Below are positions 25,705 through 34,184 of a stretch of DNA of 64,000 bases, piece by piece; position 1 is the first letter of the stretch, and each line of letters starts with the position of its first letter. The position numbers and the translations under genes were made by a program. The DNA comes from JAHRAW01 sp965243285 (lineage in GTDB: Bacteria; Pseudomonadota; Gammaproteobacteria; Arenicellales; Poriferihabitantaceae): NCBI GenBank assembly GCA_965243285.1, contig OZ251537.1, positions 434,001-498,000 of the forward strand. Direction: 5' to 3'. The notes below the pieces were generated by a model. That model worked only from the letters and a program-made list of their open reading frames with translations. It ran no database searches and had not been told where the DNA came from.

Positions 25705-26250
25705 TTATTTTTTCTTCGCTTGTTTGCGTCGAACACGCTCGTCATGATAGCGAATTCCTTTGCCTTTGTAGGGCTCGGGCGGGCGATAGCCGCGAATTTC
25801 CGCAGCCACCTGACCGACTTTTTGTTTATCCACGCCGCGCAAAATAATTTCGGTCTGAGTCGGTGTTTCCGCGGCCACCCCGGGCGGCAATTGATGCACT
25901 ACCGGATGGGAAAAACCGAGGCTCAACTTCAGCGTGCTACCTTGCGCCTGCGCGCGGTAACCGACCCCGACGATGTTCAGCCGTTTCTCAAATCCTTCGT
26001 TTACGCCGCGAATCAAGTTTTGCGCCATCGCGCGCACGGTCCCCGACATGGCGATGGTTTTTTTGGTGACCTTATCTCGTCCCGCAATGATTTTGACTTG
26101 CAGAACGCCTTCTGTTTGCGACACATCAATCCCGGGCAACAAATCCAGGTTCATCTCACCCTTCGGCCCTTTGGCGACCAATGAGCGACCGACGACATGC
26201 ACTTCGACGCCAGCAGGCACTTCGATGGGGGTCTTGGCAATGCGCGACAT
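25705..26250 (-). CDS. rplF: 50S ribosomal protein L6
   Basis: Large-subunit protein near the factor-binding site. Starts MSRIAKTPIEVPAGVEV and has the C-terminal motif GYRPPEPYKGKGIRYHDERV typical of bacterial L6. Length 181 aa. Confidence 0.97.
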   Translation of the reverse strand: MSRIAKTPIEVPAGVEVHVVGRSLVAKGPKGEMNLDLLPGIDVSQTEGVLQVKIIAGRDKVTKKTIAMSGTVRAMAQNLIRGVNEGFEKRLNIVGVGYRAQAQGSTLKLSLGFSHPVVHQLPPGVAAETPTQTEIILRGVDKQKVGQVAAEIRGYRPPEPYKGKGIRYHDERVRRKQAKKK

Positions 26251-26290
26251 ATTAAATACTCGGTTGAGACTTAAGCTTAGGTGCCGACGC

Positions 26291-26686
26291 TCAAAATACT
26301 GTGCAAATGACTTCGCCGCCGACGCGCCGCCGACGCGCGGCTCTGTCGGTCATCACCCCTTCAGATGTCGACACCAGCGCCACACCAAGGCCGTTGCGAA
26401 CCGACGGCAACTCCTCGCTGCTAGCGTAGATGCGGCAACCTGGCGTGCTGATGCGATGAATTTCCTCGATCACCGCAGTGCCTTGGAAATATTTAAGTCG
26501 CACTAGCAAGCGTTTTTCGGCGCCCGCACCTTCGACTTCAAATCCGTCAATATAGCCTTCCTCGCGCAACACCTTGGCAACGGCGGCTTTGGCCTTCGAT
26601 GCCGGCATGGACACATCGACCTTGCTGGCTCTAGAGCCGTTGCGGATTCGCGTCAGCATATCGGCGATGGGGTCGGACATACTCAT
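26291..26686 (-). CDS. rpsH: 30S ribosomal protein S8
   Basis: Central-domain 16S rRNA binder. MSMSDPIADMLTRIRNGSRASK at the N-terminus and GLGVALVSTSEGVMTDRAARRRRVGGEVIC at the C-terminus. In enteric bacteria S8 represses the spc operon at the rplE start; I did not identify that site. Length 131 aa. Confidence 0.97.
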   Translation of the reverse strand: MSMSDPIADMLTRIRNGSRASKVDVSMPASKAKAAVAKVLREEGYIDGFEVEGAGAEKRLLVRLKYFQGTAVIEEIHRISTPGCRIYASSEELPSVRNGLGVALVSTSEGVMTDRAARRRRVGGEVICTVF

Positions 26687-26794
26687 TAGGCAAAATTCGA
26701 ATGATTTAATTCGTTCTGAATTTGGATTAATTGCGGTGGCGTTATTTTGTTTAAATCACGCCGCATTGAACATGTGTTATTAAATCAGACACGC

Positions 26795-27100
26795 TCACCA
26801 ACTAGACTTAACCACGCCCGGCGCTTCGCCACGCATGATAACTTCTCGCAACTTATGACGGCATAGCCCAAATTTTCGCAAGTAGCCACGCGGTCGGCCA
26901 GTCAGCGCGCAACGATTTCGCCCTCGCGAACGACTTGAATCGCGCGGCAATTTCTGCAACGACATCACCGCCTCCCACTGCTCTTTGGCGCTGGTGTCGG
27001 CGGCGGCGATGATGTTGGTTAGTTCGATGCGTCTGTCGGCATGCTTGTCGACCAACACTCGGCGTTTGGCTTCCCGAGCCACTACGGATTTTTTCGCCAT
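26795..27100 (-). CDS. rpsN: 30S ribosomal protein S14
   Basis: Head protein of the small subunit. The long, zinc-free form (101 aa), with C-terminal RCALTGRPRGYLRKFGLCRHKLREVIMRGEAPGVVKSSW. No CxxC zinc pairs. Three bp separate it from rplE. Confidence 0.97.
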   Translation of the reverse strand: MAKKSVVAREAKRRVLVDKHADRRIELTNIIAAADTSAKEQWEAVMSLQKLPRDSSRSRGRNRCALTGRPRGYLRKFGLCRHKLREVIMRGEAPGVVKSSW

Positions 27101-27103
27101 GGA

Positions 27104-27643
27104 TCAACCCCTCAACGGAAAATTAAAAGCTTTTAGCAACGCCATCGCCTGCTCGTTGTTCGGCGCCGTGGTGGTGATGCAAATATCCATGCCGCGCATG
27201 GCATCCACGTTGTCGTAATCGATCTCTGGAAACACGATCTGCTCTTTCAGTCCAAAAGCATAGTTGCCGCGGCCGTCGAATGATTTGCCCGACAACCCGC
27301 GAAAATCTCGGATGCGCGGAATCGCCACATTGATCAGTCGGTCGAGAAATTCATACATGCGATCTCGCCGCAAGGTAACTTTTGCGCCGACCGGCCAGCC
27401 TTCGCGAATTTTGAAAGCCGCTTCAGATTTTTTAGCGTTGGTTATGATGACTTTTTGGCCGCTAATGCGCCGCAAATCCTCAGCCGCGGTCTTCAACACA
27501 TTTTTGTTGGCGACCGCCTCGCCGAGCCCCATGTTAAGCGTGATTTTGCTGATGCGCGGGGTCTGCATAGTACTGCGAAAACCGAATTGTTTGCGCAAAG
27601 CCGGCTCAATTTCGGTGGTGTATTGATGTTTCAATCTGGCCAT
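27104..27643 (-). CDS. rplE: 50S ribosomal protein L5
   Basis: Binds 5S rRNA and the P-site tRNA. Conserved segments are ISKITLNMGLGEAVANKNVL, RISGQKVIITNAKKSEAAFKIREG and GRGNYAFGLKEQIVFPEIDYD. Length 179 aa. Confidence 0.97.
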   Translation of the reverse strand: MARLKHQYTTEIEPALRKQFGFRSTMQTPRISKITLNMGLGEAVANKNVLKTAAEDLRRISGQKVIITNAKKSEAAFKIREGWPVGAKVTLRRDRMYEFLDRLINVAIPRIRDFRGLSGKSFDGRGNYAFGLKEQIVFPEIDYDNVDAMRGMDICITTTAPNNEQAMALLKAFNFPLRG

Positions 27644-27684
27644 GATGATTCGCTTGCCGGTCTTTTCTCAGTCTCTTTTCGAGT

Positions 27685-28002
27685 TTAAGCCAAGTCGACG
27701 ACTTCGCCGTTGGAAATGAAGTAACGCACTTTGCGGCCATCCTCGAGATTTTTAAAACCAATGCGCTCGCCCTTGCCACTGGCCGGGTTATACAGCATGA
27801 CATTGGAAAGATGAATCGGCGCTTCTTTTTCGATGATGCCGCCGCTCTCCCCGGCGTTGGGGTTGCCCTTGGTGTGGCGTTTGATCAAATTTACATTGTC
27901 CACCAACGCGCGCACGCCCACCAACCCCAGCACTTTGCCGCGCTTGCCTTTGTCTTTTCCGGCGATGATCATCACATCGTCGTCTTTTTTAATTCGCTGC
28001 AT
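27685..28002 (-). CDS. rplX: 50S ribosomal protein L24
   Basis: Assembly initiator of the large subunit. The KOW motif is DDDVMIIAGKDKGKRGKVLGL, followed by HTKGNPNAGESGGIIEKEAPIHLSNVML. Length 105 aa. Confidence 0.96.
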   Translation of the reverse strand: MQRIKKDDDVMIIAGKDKGKRGKVLGLVGVRALVDNVNLIKRHTKGNPNAGESGGIIEKEAPIHLSNVMLYNPASGKGERIGFKNLEDGRKVRYFISNGEVVDLA

Positions 28003-28078
28003 CGCCTTTTATCTCTCGCGATTATTGGGTTAATGGGATGCTTTGTTAATGGAATCTAGTTACGCCGATGCCGCGCTA

Positions 28079-28447
28079 TCAAAGCACTTCCGGCGCCAAT
28101 GAAATAATGCGCATAAACTTTTCAGAACGCAACTCACGCGTCACCGGACCAAAAATGCGCGTGCCGACCGGCTGCTGGCTGGCGTTTAGCAACACCGCTG
28201 AATTCCGGTCAAAGCGAATCACCGAACCATCCGAGCGGCGCACGCCACTGCGGGTGCGGACGATCACCGCGTCGTACACATCGCCCTTGCGGACGCGGCT
28301 GTTGGGCAGCGCCTCTTTCACGCTGATCTTGATAATGTCGCCAATGCCAGCGTAGCGACGCTTGGAGCCGCCCAACACCTTGATGCACATTACCCGTTTA
28401 GCGCCGCTGTTGTCAGCCACTGCCAACATTGTTTGCATTTGAATCAT
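28079..28447 (-). CDS. rplN: 50S ribosomal protein L14
   Basis: Highly conserved large-subunit protein at the subunit interface: MIQMQTMLAVADNSGAKRVMCIKVLGGSKRRYAGIGD. Length 122 aa, no insertion. Followed downstream by rplX. Confidence 0.97.
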   Translation of the reverse strand: MIQMQTMLAVADNSGAKRVMCIKVLGGSKRRYAGIGDIIKISVKEALPNSRVRKGDVYDAVIVRTRSGVRRSDGSVIRFDRNSAVLLNASQQPVGTRIFGPVTRELRSEKFMRIISLAPEVL

Positions 28448-28471
28448 CGTTAGGTTCTCTGCAGTCGCTCG

Positions 28472-28834
28472 CTAGTTCGCTTTCGCGATCACTTTGACCA
28501 GTCGCCAATTTTTCAGCTTCGACAATGGTCGACAAGATTCGATCACTACCGCATCTCCGCGCTGACACTCGTTTCTTTCATCGTGCGCGTGCAGTTTGCT
28601 GGATCGTCGTATGTATTTTTTATACAGCGGATGCTTGATTTTACGCTCCACCAGCACGGTAATGGTCTTGTCCGCGCCAGCGCTGACCACGCTGCCTTGC
28701 ATTGAATGCGCGCCGCGTTGCCGCGTCGTTTTTCCGCTTGTTTTTTCGCTCGCGTCACCAGCGAATGGCGCGGCTTCGACAACCGAATTCTCGGTGGTTT
28801 CTTGAGTGGTATCGGAATTCATTTGGATTTGCAT
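28472..28834 (-). CDS. rpsQ: 30S ribosomal protein S17 with N-terminal extension
   Basis: Early 16S rRNA binder with an OB fold. The core is SVVSAGADKTITVLVERKIKHPLYKKYIRRSSKLHAHDE. The open frame from the ATG at 28834 adds about 44 residues rich in Thr, Glu, Ser and Ala that ordinary S17 (about 85 aa) lacks. An internal ATG at 28702 would give MQGSVVSAG and a near-normal protein. Neither start has a convincing Shine-Dalgarno sequence, so the true N-terminus is open. Confidence 0.9.
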   Translation of the reverse strand: MQIQMNSDTTQETTENSVVEAAPFAGDASEKTSGKTTRQRGAHSMQGSVVSAGADKTITVLVERKIKHPLYKKYIRRSSKLHAHDERNECQRGDAVVIESCRPLSKLKNWRLVKVIAKAN

Positions 28835-28944
28835 CGGTTGTTTTTAGATCAAACGTTAGGCTGAGCATGGAATCATTAGACCCATCCGGACTAACTTATC
28901 CAGGCGAGTCGTAGCAAATCTTCGATTGTTCATAGCCCGCATGT

Positions 28945-29142
28945 TCATTTTCCGCCGCGCGACTTTTCGGTTAAAACAGTTTTAATTCTAGCGATGTCTT
29001 TTCGCACCGCGTTGAAACGCATGGGGTTTGCGAGTTGTCCGGCGCCGCGCTGCATGCGCAAATTGAACTGCTCTCGGCGCAACCCAAGCAATTCTTGATG
29101 GAGCTCGTCGGCGTTTTTAGCCCTTAATTCAGACGCATTCAT
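28945..29142 (-). CDS. rpmC: 50S ribosomal protein L29
   Basis: Lies at the peptide exit. MNASELRAKNADELHQELLGLRREQFNLRMQRGAGQLANP is typical; length 65 aa. Its start overlaps the end of rplP by one base, so the two are probably coupled. The gap to rpsQ is about 110 bp, longer than usual. Confidence 0.96.
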   Translation of the reverse strand: MNASELRAKNADELHQELLGLRREQFNLRMQRGAGQLANPMRFNAVRKDIARIKTVLTEKSRGGK

Positions 29143-29555
29143 CAGCCCACCTGCCGTCGCGCAAAAGTTGTTCTGATGGGCAGTTTGGCGCTCGCCAAGC
29201 GAAACGCCTGACGCGCCAAATTCTCCGGAATACCCTCGATTTCATACAGCATGGCGCCAGGGCGAATCAACGCCACCCAATATTCGGGATTTCCCTTGCC
29301 TTTACCCATGCGAACCTCAAGGGGTTTTTTCGACACCGGCTTATCGGGGAATATCCGAATCCAGATGCGCCCGCCACGCTTGACATGGCGGGTAATGGCG
29401 CGCCGAGCGGCCTCGATTTGGCGCGCCGTCAAGCGCCCGCGGCCAGCGGACTGCAAGCCGAATTCGCCAAAATCGACGCGGTTGCCGCGAGTCGCCAAAC
29501 CGCGGTTGCGGCCTTTTTGCTGTTTGCGGAATTTAGTGCGTTTAGGTTGAAGCAT
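29142..29555 (-). CDS. rplP: 50S ribosomal protein L16
   Basis: Sits near the A-site. MLQPKRTKFRKQQKGRNRGLATRGNRVDFGEFGLQ at the start, and PLEVRMGKGKGNPEYWVALI later. Length 137 aa. Confidence 0.97.
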   Translation of the reverse strand: MLQPKRTKFRKQQKGRNRGLATRGNRVDFGEFGLQSAGRGRLTARQIEAARRAITRHVKRGGRIWIRIFPDKPVSKKPLEVRMGKGKGNPEYWVALIRPGAMLYEIEGIPENLARQAFRLASAKLPIRTTFARRQVG

Positions 29556-29574
29556 CTTCTACGGTCCTCGGCGA

Positions 29575-30396
29575 CTACGCCCCCTCCCCTGATATGACGG
29601 TTTGCTTGCCGGCTTGTTGAGCTACGCCCGCAGGCACTGGTTTGGTATCGACTTTAGGCGCGGGTTGTTCTGCCAGCGCCGGATCTCGCAACACCACACC
29701 GGCGGGAAGCGGGGCTTTGGGCGCTTTCGACTCAACCATCCCCGAATGTTCCGCCGCTGGCTTTTCCGGGGCATAAATCTCGCCCTTAAAAATCCACACC
29801 TTCACGCCGATAATCCCATAGGTGGTGCGCGCTTCGTGCACGCCATAATCGATGTCGGCGCGCAAGGTATGCAACGGCACGCGACCTTCGCGATACCATT
29901 CGGTGCGCGCGATTTCGGCGCCGTTTAAGCGCCCGGCTAACATCACTTTAATGCCTTTGGCGCCGAGGCGCATGGAATTTTGCACGGCGCGCTTCATGGC
30001 GCGGCGAAACATAATGCGCCGTTCCAATTGCTGGCAAATATTCTCCGCGACCAATTTGGCATCCAGCTCTGGTTTGCGGATTTCCTCCACCGCCACCTGC
30101 ACTGGCGCGCCGTTGATGCGCGCCAGTTGACGACGCAAGCGATCGATGTCTTCGCCTTTTTTGCCGATGACAATGCCTGGCCGCGCGGTAAACAGGGTGA
30201 TATTAAGATTTTGCGACGGACGGTCGATCACCACCTTGCTCAAAGCCGCATTGGCTAGGCGCTTGGCGATAAATGCCCGAATTTTCATGTCGTTCACCAG
30301 CGTGGTGGCGTAGACGCCCTTGTCGGCGTACCACTTGGCGTTCCATTCGCGGACGATGCCGAGGCGAATGCCGTTTGGCTGCACTTTTTGGCCCAT
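29575..30396 (-). CDS. rpsC: 30S ribosomal protein S3
   Basis: Part of the mRNA entry. The KH domain contains the usual GIVIGKKGEDIDRLRRQL. The C-terminal domain ends in GVKVWIFKGEIYAPEK. It is 273 aa, about 40 longer than the E. coli protein; the excess is a Pro/Ala-rich tail (APKAPLPAGVV, PKVDTKPVPAGVAQQ). Confidence 0.97.
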   Translation of the reverse strand: MGQKVQPNGIRLGIVREWNAKWYADKGVYATTLVNDMKIRAFIAKRLANAALSKVVIDRPSQNLNITLFTARPGIVIGKKGEDIDRLRRQLARINGAPVQVAVEEIRKPELDAKLVAENICQQLERRIMFRRAMKRAVQNSMRLGAKGIKVMLAGRLNGAEIARTEWYREGRVPLHTLRADIDYGVHEARTTYGIIGVKVWIFKGEIYAPEKPAAEHSGMVESKAPKAPLPAGVVLRDPALAEQPAPKVDTKPVPAGVAQQAGKQTVISGEGA

Positions 30397-30460
30397 TAAA
30401 CTGTTCCTCGGCGCATTTTTGCCGCGCTTTTGTTCATGGCATTTGTGGTGTTCATGGGAG

Positions 30461-30826
30461 TCATGCGTTGCCCCGTTTTGACGCGCCCGACGACGGCTGG
30501 TCGCTGACCACCACCGTGATGTGGCAACTGCGCTTGATGATGGGAGCGCCGCGGCCTTTGGCGCGCGGCCGAAAACGCTTCAATGACGGCGCTTGGTCGA
30601 CCATGGCTTGCTCAACCCACAATTCATCGATATCCGCCCCCTCATTGTGTTCGGCGTTAGCGATAGCGGAATCCAGCACTTTCTTCACCGGAGTCGCGCC
30701 TTTTTTGGGGCTGAACTCCAAGATTTCTAGTGCTTTGTCGACCGGCAAATTGCGAATCTGATCCACCACTAGCCGGCATTTCTGCGGCGACAGGCGAACA
30801 TATTTGGCCACTGAATGCGCGCGCAT
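30461..30826 (-). CDS. rplV: 50S ribosomal protein L22
   Basis: Lines the exit tunnel. VRLSPQKCRLVVDQIRNLPVDKALEILEFSPKKGATPVKKVLDSAIANAEHN is typical. Length 121 aa, with a slightly longer Ser/Gly-rich end than usual. Two bp separate it from rpsS. Confidence 0.96.
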   Translation of the reverse strand: MRAHSVAKYVRLSPQKCRLVVDQIRNLPVDKALEILEFSPKKGATPVKKVLDSAIANAEHNEGADIDELWVEQAMVDQAPSLKRFRPRAKGRGAPIIKRSCHITVVVSDQPSSGASKRGNA

Positions 30827-30828
30827 GA

Positions 30829-31101
30829 TTATTTAGCCTTCTTGCCGGCAGTGTGGCCGCGATAAGTTCGAGTCGGCGCAAACTCACCAAGTTTGTGGCC
30901 TACCATGTTTTCGGATATTAGCACCGGCATGTGCTGGCGACCGTTATGCACAGCGATGGTCAAGCCGACGAATTCCGGCATGATCATCGAGCGCCGCGAC
31001 CAAGTTTTGATCGGACGGCGCGATTTTTCTTCGCTGGCCTTCTCGATTTTCGACCATAAATGATGGTCGACAAACGGGCCTTTTTTAATGGAACGCGGCA
31101 T
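30829..31101 (-). CDS. rpsS: 30S ribosomal protein S19
   Basis: Head protein of the small subunit: MPRSIKKGPFVDHHLWSKIE, then RRSMIMPEFVGLTIAVHNGRQHMPVLISENMVGHKLGEFAPTRTYRGH. Length 90 aa. Confidence 0.97.
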   Translation of the reverse strand: MPRSIKKGPFVDHHLWSKIEKASEEKSRRPIKTWSRRSMIMPEFVGLTIAVHNGRQHMPVLISENMVGHKLGEFAPTRTYRGHTAGKKAK

Positions 31102-31103
31102 GG

Positions 31104-31940
31104 TTATTTCTTCCGCCTACGGATGATCATGGATGAGGTGCGCTTGTTGGAACGAGTTCGATAGCCTTTGGTAGGCACGCCCCACGGCGACACCGGATGG
31201 CGACCGCCCGAGGTTCGACCTTCGCCGCCGCCATGCGGATGGTCCACTGGATTCATGGCGACGCCGCGCACCGTCGGGCGAATGCCGCGCCAACGTTTGG
31301 CGCCAGCCTTACCCAATTTACCCAAACTATGCTCGGCGTTGCCGACTTGGCCAATGACAGCGCGACAATCGAGATGCACTCTTCGCATTTCGCCGGAACG
31401 CAGCCGCAACTGCGCGTACGCGCCTTCCTTGCCGATATATTGAACCGAGGCGCCAGCGGAACGCGCCATCTGCGCGCCCTTGCCGGGCTTTAATTCGACG
31501 CAGTGAACGACTGCCCCGACCGGAATATTTTTAAGCGGCATACTATTGCCTGAGTCGAACTTGGCGCCGGCGCCGGATAGCACGGTGTCGCCTTCGACCA
31601 TGCCTTTGACGGCGATAATGTAGCGATATTCGCCATCTTGATAGGACAGCAAAGCGATGTGCGCGCTGCGATTTGGGTCGTATTCGATGCGCTTGACCAC
31701 CGCGGGTATGCCGTCTTTGTCGCGCTTGAAATCGATGATTCGGTAGCGCCGTTTGTGCCCGCCACCGCGATGGCGGACGGTGATTCGCCCGGCGTTGTTG
31801 CGCCCATCGATGGCGGTTTTGGATTGCAACAAGCCCGCAAAAGGCTCGCCCTTGTGCAATCCTGGCGTTACCACCTTGACCATGCCGCGCCGCCCGGGCG
31901 TGGTCGGTCGCTGCTTTATCAATAGTGCTTTGGCTGCCAT
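31104..31940 (-). CDS. rplB: 50S ribosomal protein L2
   Basis: Peptidyl-transferase-region protein. The signature GVAMNPVDHPHGGGEGRTSGGRHPVSPWG includes the conserved histidine. Length 278 aa, normal. Confidence 0.98.
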   Translation of the reverse strand: MAAKALLIKQRPTTPGRRGMVKVVTPGLHKGEPFAGLLQSKTAIDGRNNAGRITVRHRGGGHKRRYRIIDFKRDKDGIPAVVKRIEYDPNRSAHIALLSYQDGEYRYIIAVKGMVEGDTVLSGAGAKFDSGNSMPLKNIPVGAVVHCVELKPGKGAQMARSAGASVQYIGKEGAYAQLRLRSGEMRRVHLDCRAVIGQVGNAEHSLGKLGKAGAKRWRGIRPTVRGVAMNPVDHPHGGGEGRTSGGRHPVSPWGVPTKGYRTRSNKRTSSMIIRRRKK

Positions 31941-31952
31941 GACGCGCTCCGC

Positions 31953-32309
31953 TTAACTCCCGGACATACCGAGAAAGTCGATTTCATGCCCGTCATGCAG
32001 TCGCACATAGGCTTTTTTCCAATTCTTGCGCTTGCCCGGGGTTTTACCGAAGCGCTTGATTTTGCCGCGCATGTTGGCTATTTGAACGCCGCGCACCTTG
32101 ACCTCGAACAGCGCCTCCACGGCGCGCTTGATTTCATCCTTGCTGGCATCGGCTAACACCTGAAAAATAATTTGCCGATGTTTGTCGGCGGCGATAGTGC
32201 TCTTTTCCGAGATCACGGGCTTGAGAATAATTTGGTACAACCGCTCGCGATGCGCCGCCGCGCCGACGCCGGTCGATGCTTTGATGGCAGGCTGAGCGAC
32301 CGCATTCAT
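31953..32309 (-). CDS. rplW: 50S ribosomal protein L23
   Basis: Docking site for trigger factor and SRP at the exit tunnel. KPVISEKSTIAADKHRQIIFQVLADASKDEIKRAVEALFEVKV and GKIKRFGKTPGKRKNWKKAYVRL are typical. The first ~18 residues (MNAVAQPAIKASTGVGAAA) form an Ala-rich extension. Length 118 aa. Start overlaps the rplD stop by 4 bp. Confidence 0.96.
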   Translation of the reverse strand: MNAVAQPAIKASTGVGAAAHRERLYQIILKPVISEKSTIAADKHRQIIFQVLADASKDEIKRAVEALFEVKVRGVQIANMRGKIKRFGKTPGKRKNWKKAYVRLHDGHEIDFLGMSGS

Positions 32310-32932
32310 TGCAAGGCCTCGTCTATTTGCCTGGCGGCATCCACCGTCAGCACTATTTTATCGTGACTGACCAAGCTCAGTGGATTGATGCGGCCACTGG
32401 CGCACACCGACACCGAGGCCAGGTTGCGCGCCGATAACTCGACATTTTCATCAGTCTGCGCCAACACCAGCAGCGTGTTGGCGGCGACATTCAGCTGGGC
32501 TAGCGTTGCTGCCAATTGTTTGGTGCTGGGGGCATCCATAGTTATTTTATCGACCACAATCAAGCGCTTCTGGCGACTTAATTCCGAGAGAATCGAACGC
32601 ATGGCGGCGCGATACATGCCACGGTTGACTTTTTGCGAAAAATCTTTGGTAGATGCCGGGAAAGCAACGCCGCCGCCGCGAAATATCGGGCTGCGGATAG
32701 TGCCGGCGCGCGCCCGCCCAGTGCCTTTTTGACGCCACGGTTTGGCGCCGCCGCCCCTGACCGCAGCGCGGTTTTTTTGCGCGCGCGTGCCGGCGCGCCC
32801 GCCCGCTTGGTAGGCGACCACCACCTGGTGCACCAGCGGCTCGTTGAAGGCCCGGCCAAAGGTGACGGCAGACAACTGCAAATCACCGCCACGCCCGCCG
32901 GCGATGGGGTTAATTTTTAGTTGGACTGTCAT
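32306..32932 (-). CDS. rplD: 50S ribosomal protein L4
   Basis: Tunnel protein, and in enteric bacteria the S10-operon repressor. I chose the ATG at 32932 (MTVQLKINPI); the frame is open to 32962. AGTRAQKNRAAVRGGGAKPWRQKGTGRARAGTIRSPIFRGGG is the diagnostic loop. Length 208 aa. Confidence 0.96.
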   Translation of the reverse strand: MTVQLKINPIAGGRGGDLQLSAVTFGRAFNEPLVHQVVVAYQAGGRAGTRAQKNRAAVRGGGAKPWRQKGTGRARAGTIRSPIFRGGGVAFPASTKDFSQKVNRGMYRAAMRSILSELSRQKRLIVVDKITMDAPSTKQLAATLAQLNVAANTLLVLAQTDENVELSARNLASVSVCASGRINPLSLVSHDKIVLTVDAARQIDEALQ

Positions 32933-32992
32933 GGTGCTGTTTTGTTCGAGTCTTGTGTTCACGCCGTTCGTTGTATTGTTAACGCGCTCGGG

Positions 32993-33760
32993 TTATTTCG
33001 CCTGCGCTTGCGCGCGTTGCGCCTTCACTGACGGGCGGACGATGACATCGGCCCCTTTGGCGCCGGGAATCGAGCCTTTGATGAGCAATAAATTGCGCGC
33101 GATATCGACCCGAATCACTTCTAAACCCTGTTGGACACGATTGCGCGCGCCCATGTGGCCAGCCATTTTTTTACCTTTGTACACACGACCTGGATCTTGC
33201 GCGTTGCCGATGGAGCCACCCAAGCGATGCGCTTTGGAGTTGCCGTGGGAGGCGCGTCCGCCACGGAAGCCGTGGCGCTTGATGACGCCGGCGAAACCCT
33301 TGCCGATGGTGCGGCCGGCGACATCGACCTTTTGGCCGACGCTAAACAACGCCACCGTTATGTCGGCGCCTAACCTCAACCCAGCATCGGTTGCGGTGGA
33401 TTCTGCGGCATCAACATCGGCAGATGCTGCGGATGCCGAATCTGAATCCGCGTCTGCGGCGACAGCCTGATTTTTGGCCAGCGCTATCTGTTGCGCCGGC
33501 TGCGGCAAGCGAAACTCCCACACACCGCGCCCGGCCTCGACGCCGGCTTTGGCGAAATGCCCGGCCATAGGTTGCGTTACCCGAGTGGCGCGACGCGTGC
33601 CGGTGGTGACCTGCACCGCATTATAGCCGTCAACACGCTCGGTTTTGACTTGGGTGATGCGGTTCGGCGATACCTCGAGCACGGTGACCGGCAGAGATTC
33701 ACCATGCTCAGTGAGCATGCGAGTCATACCGATTTTTTTGCCGATGAGTCCGAGAGACAT
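32993..33760 (-). CDS. rplC: 50S ribosomal protein L3 with acidic internal insertion
   Basis: Early assembly protein near the peptidyl-transferase centre. MSLGLIGKKIGMTRMLTEHG and GKGFAGVIKRHGFRGGRASHGNSKAHRLGGSIGNAQDPGRVYKGKKMAGHMG are canonical. Residues about 88-127 contain an insertion rich in Ala, Asp and Ser (ADADSDSASAASADVDAAES) that is absent from typical L3 (about 210 aa). Length 255 aa. The insertion sits in the surface beta-barrel region, away from the long loop that contacts rRNA. Confidence 0.95.
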   Translation of the reverse strand: MSLGLIGKKIGMTRMLTEHGESLPVTVLEVSPNRITQVKTERVDGYNAVQVTTGTRRATRVTQPMAGHFAKAGVEAGRGVWEFRLPQPAQQIALAKNQAVAADADSDSASAASADVDAAESTATDAGLRLGADITVALFSVGQKVDVAGRTIGKGFAGVIKRHGFRGGRASHGNSKAHRLGGSIGNAQDPGRVYKGKKMAGHMGARNRVQQGLEVIRVDIARNLLLIKGSIPGAKGADVIVRPSVKAQRAQAQAK

Positions 33761-33807
33761 GATAGCAATCTTAAGTTAAAAAGTTTTTACAATCGATTCG
33801 TTTTCGA

Positions 33808-34125
33808 TCAATTCAACTTGATCTCAACATCGACGCCGGCGGCCAAATCTAGTTTCATCAGCGCGTCCACGGTTTTTTCAGTAGGCTCAAGAATGTCGAG
33901 AATGCGTTTGTGAGTTCGAATTTCGAACTGGTCGCGCGCGGTTTTGTTGACATGCGGCGAACGCAACAGCGTGTACTTTTCGATTTTGGTGGGCAAGGGA
34001 ATCGGCCCCAATACCATGGCGCCGGTGCGACGCGCGGTCTCGATAATTTCCTTAGCGGATTTATCGATGGTTTTATGATCGAAAGCCTTGAGGCTGATGC
34101 GGATTTTTTGGTTGTCGACTTTCAC
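33808..34125 (-). CDS. rpsJ: 30S ribosomal protein S10
   Basis: Small-subunit head protein, also NusE in antitermination. IRISLKAFDHKTIDKSAKEIIETARRTGAMVLGPIPLPTKIEKYTLLRSPHVNKTARDQFEIRTHKR is standard. Length 105 aa. First gene of the S10 operon, directly downstream of tuf. Confidence 0.97.
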   Translation of the reverse strand: MKVDNQKIRISLKAFDHKTIDKSAKEIIETARRTGAMVLGPIPLPTKIEKYTLLRSPHVNKTARDQFEIRTHKRILDILEPTEKTVDALMKLDLAAGVDVEIKLN

Positions 34126-34184
34126 GGACGGATTCCGGTCAATTTGAGTGTGAGTACTGGTTGCCGCGAGCCGCGGCTACGAGA

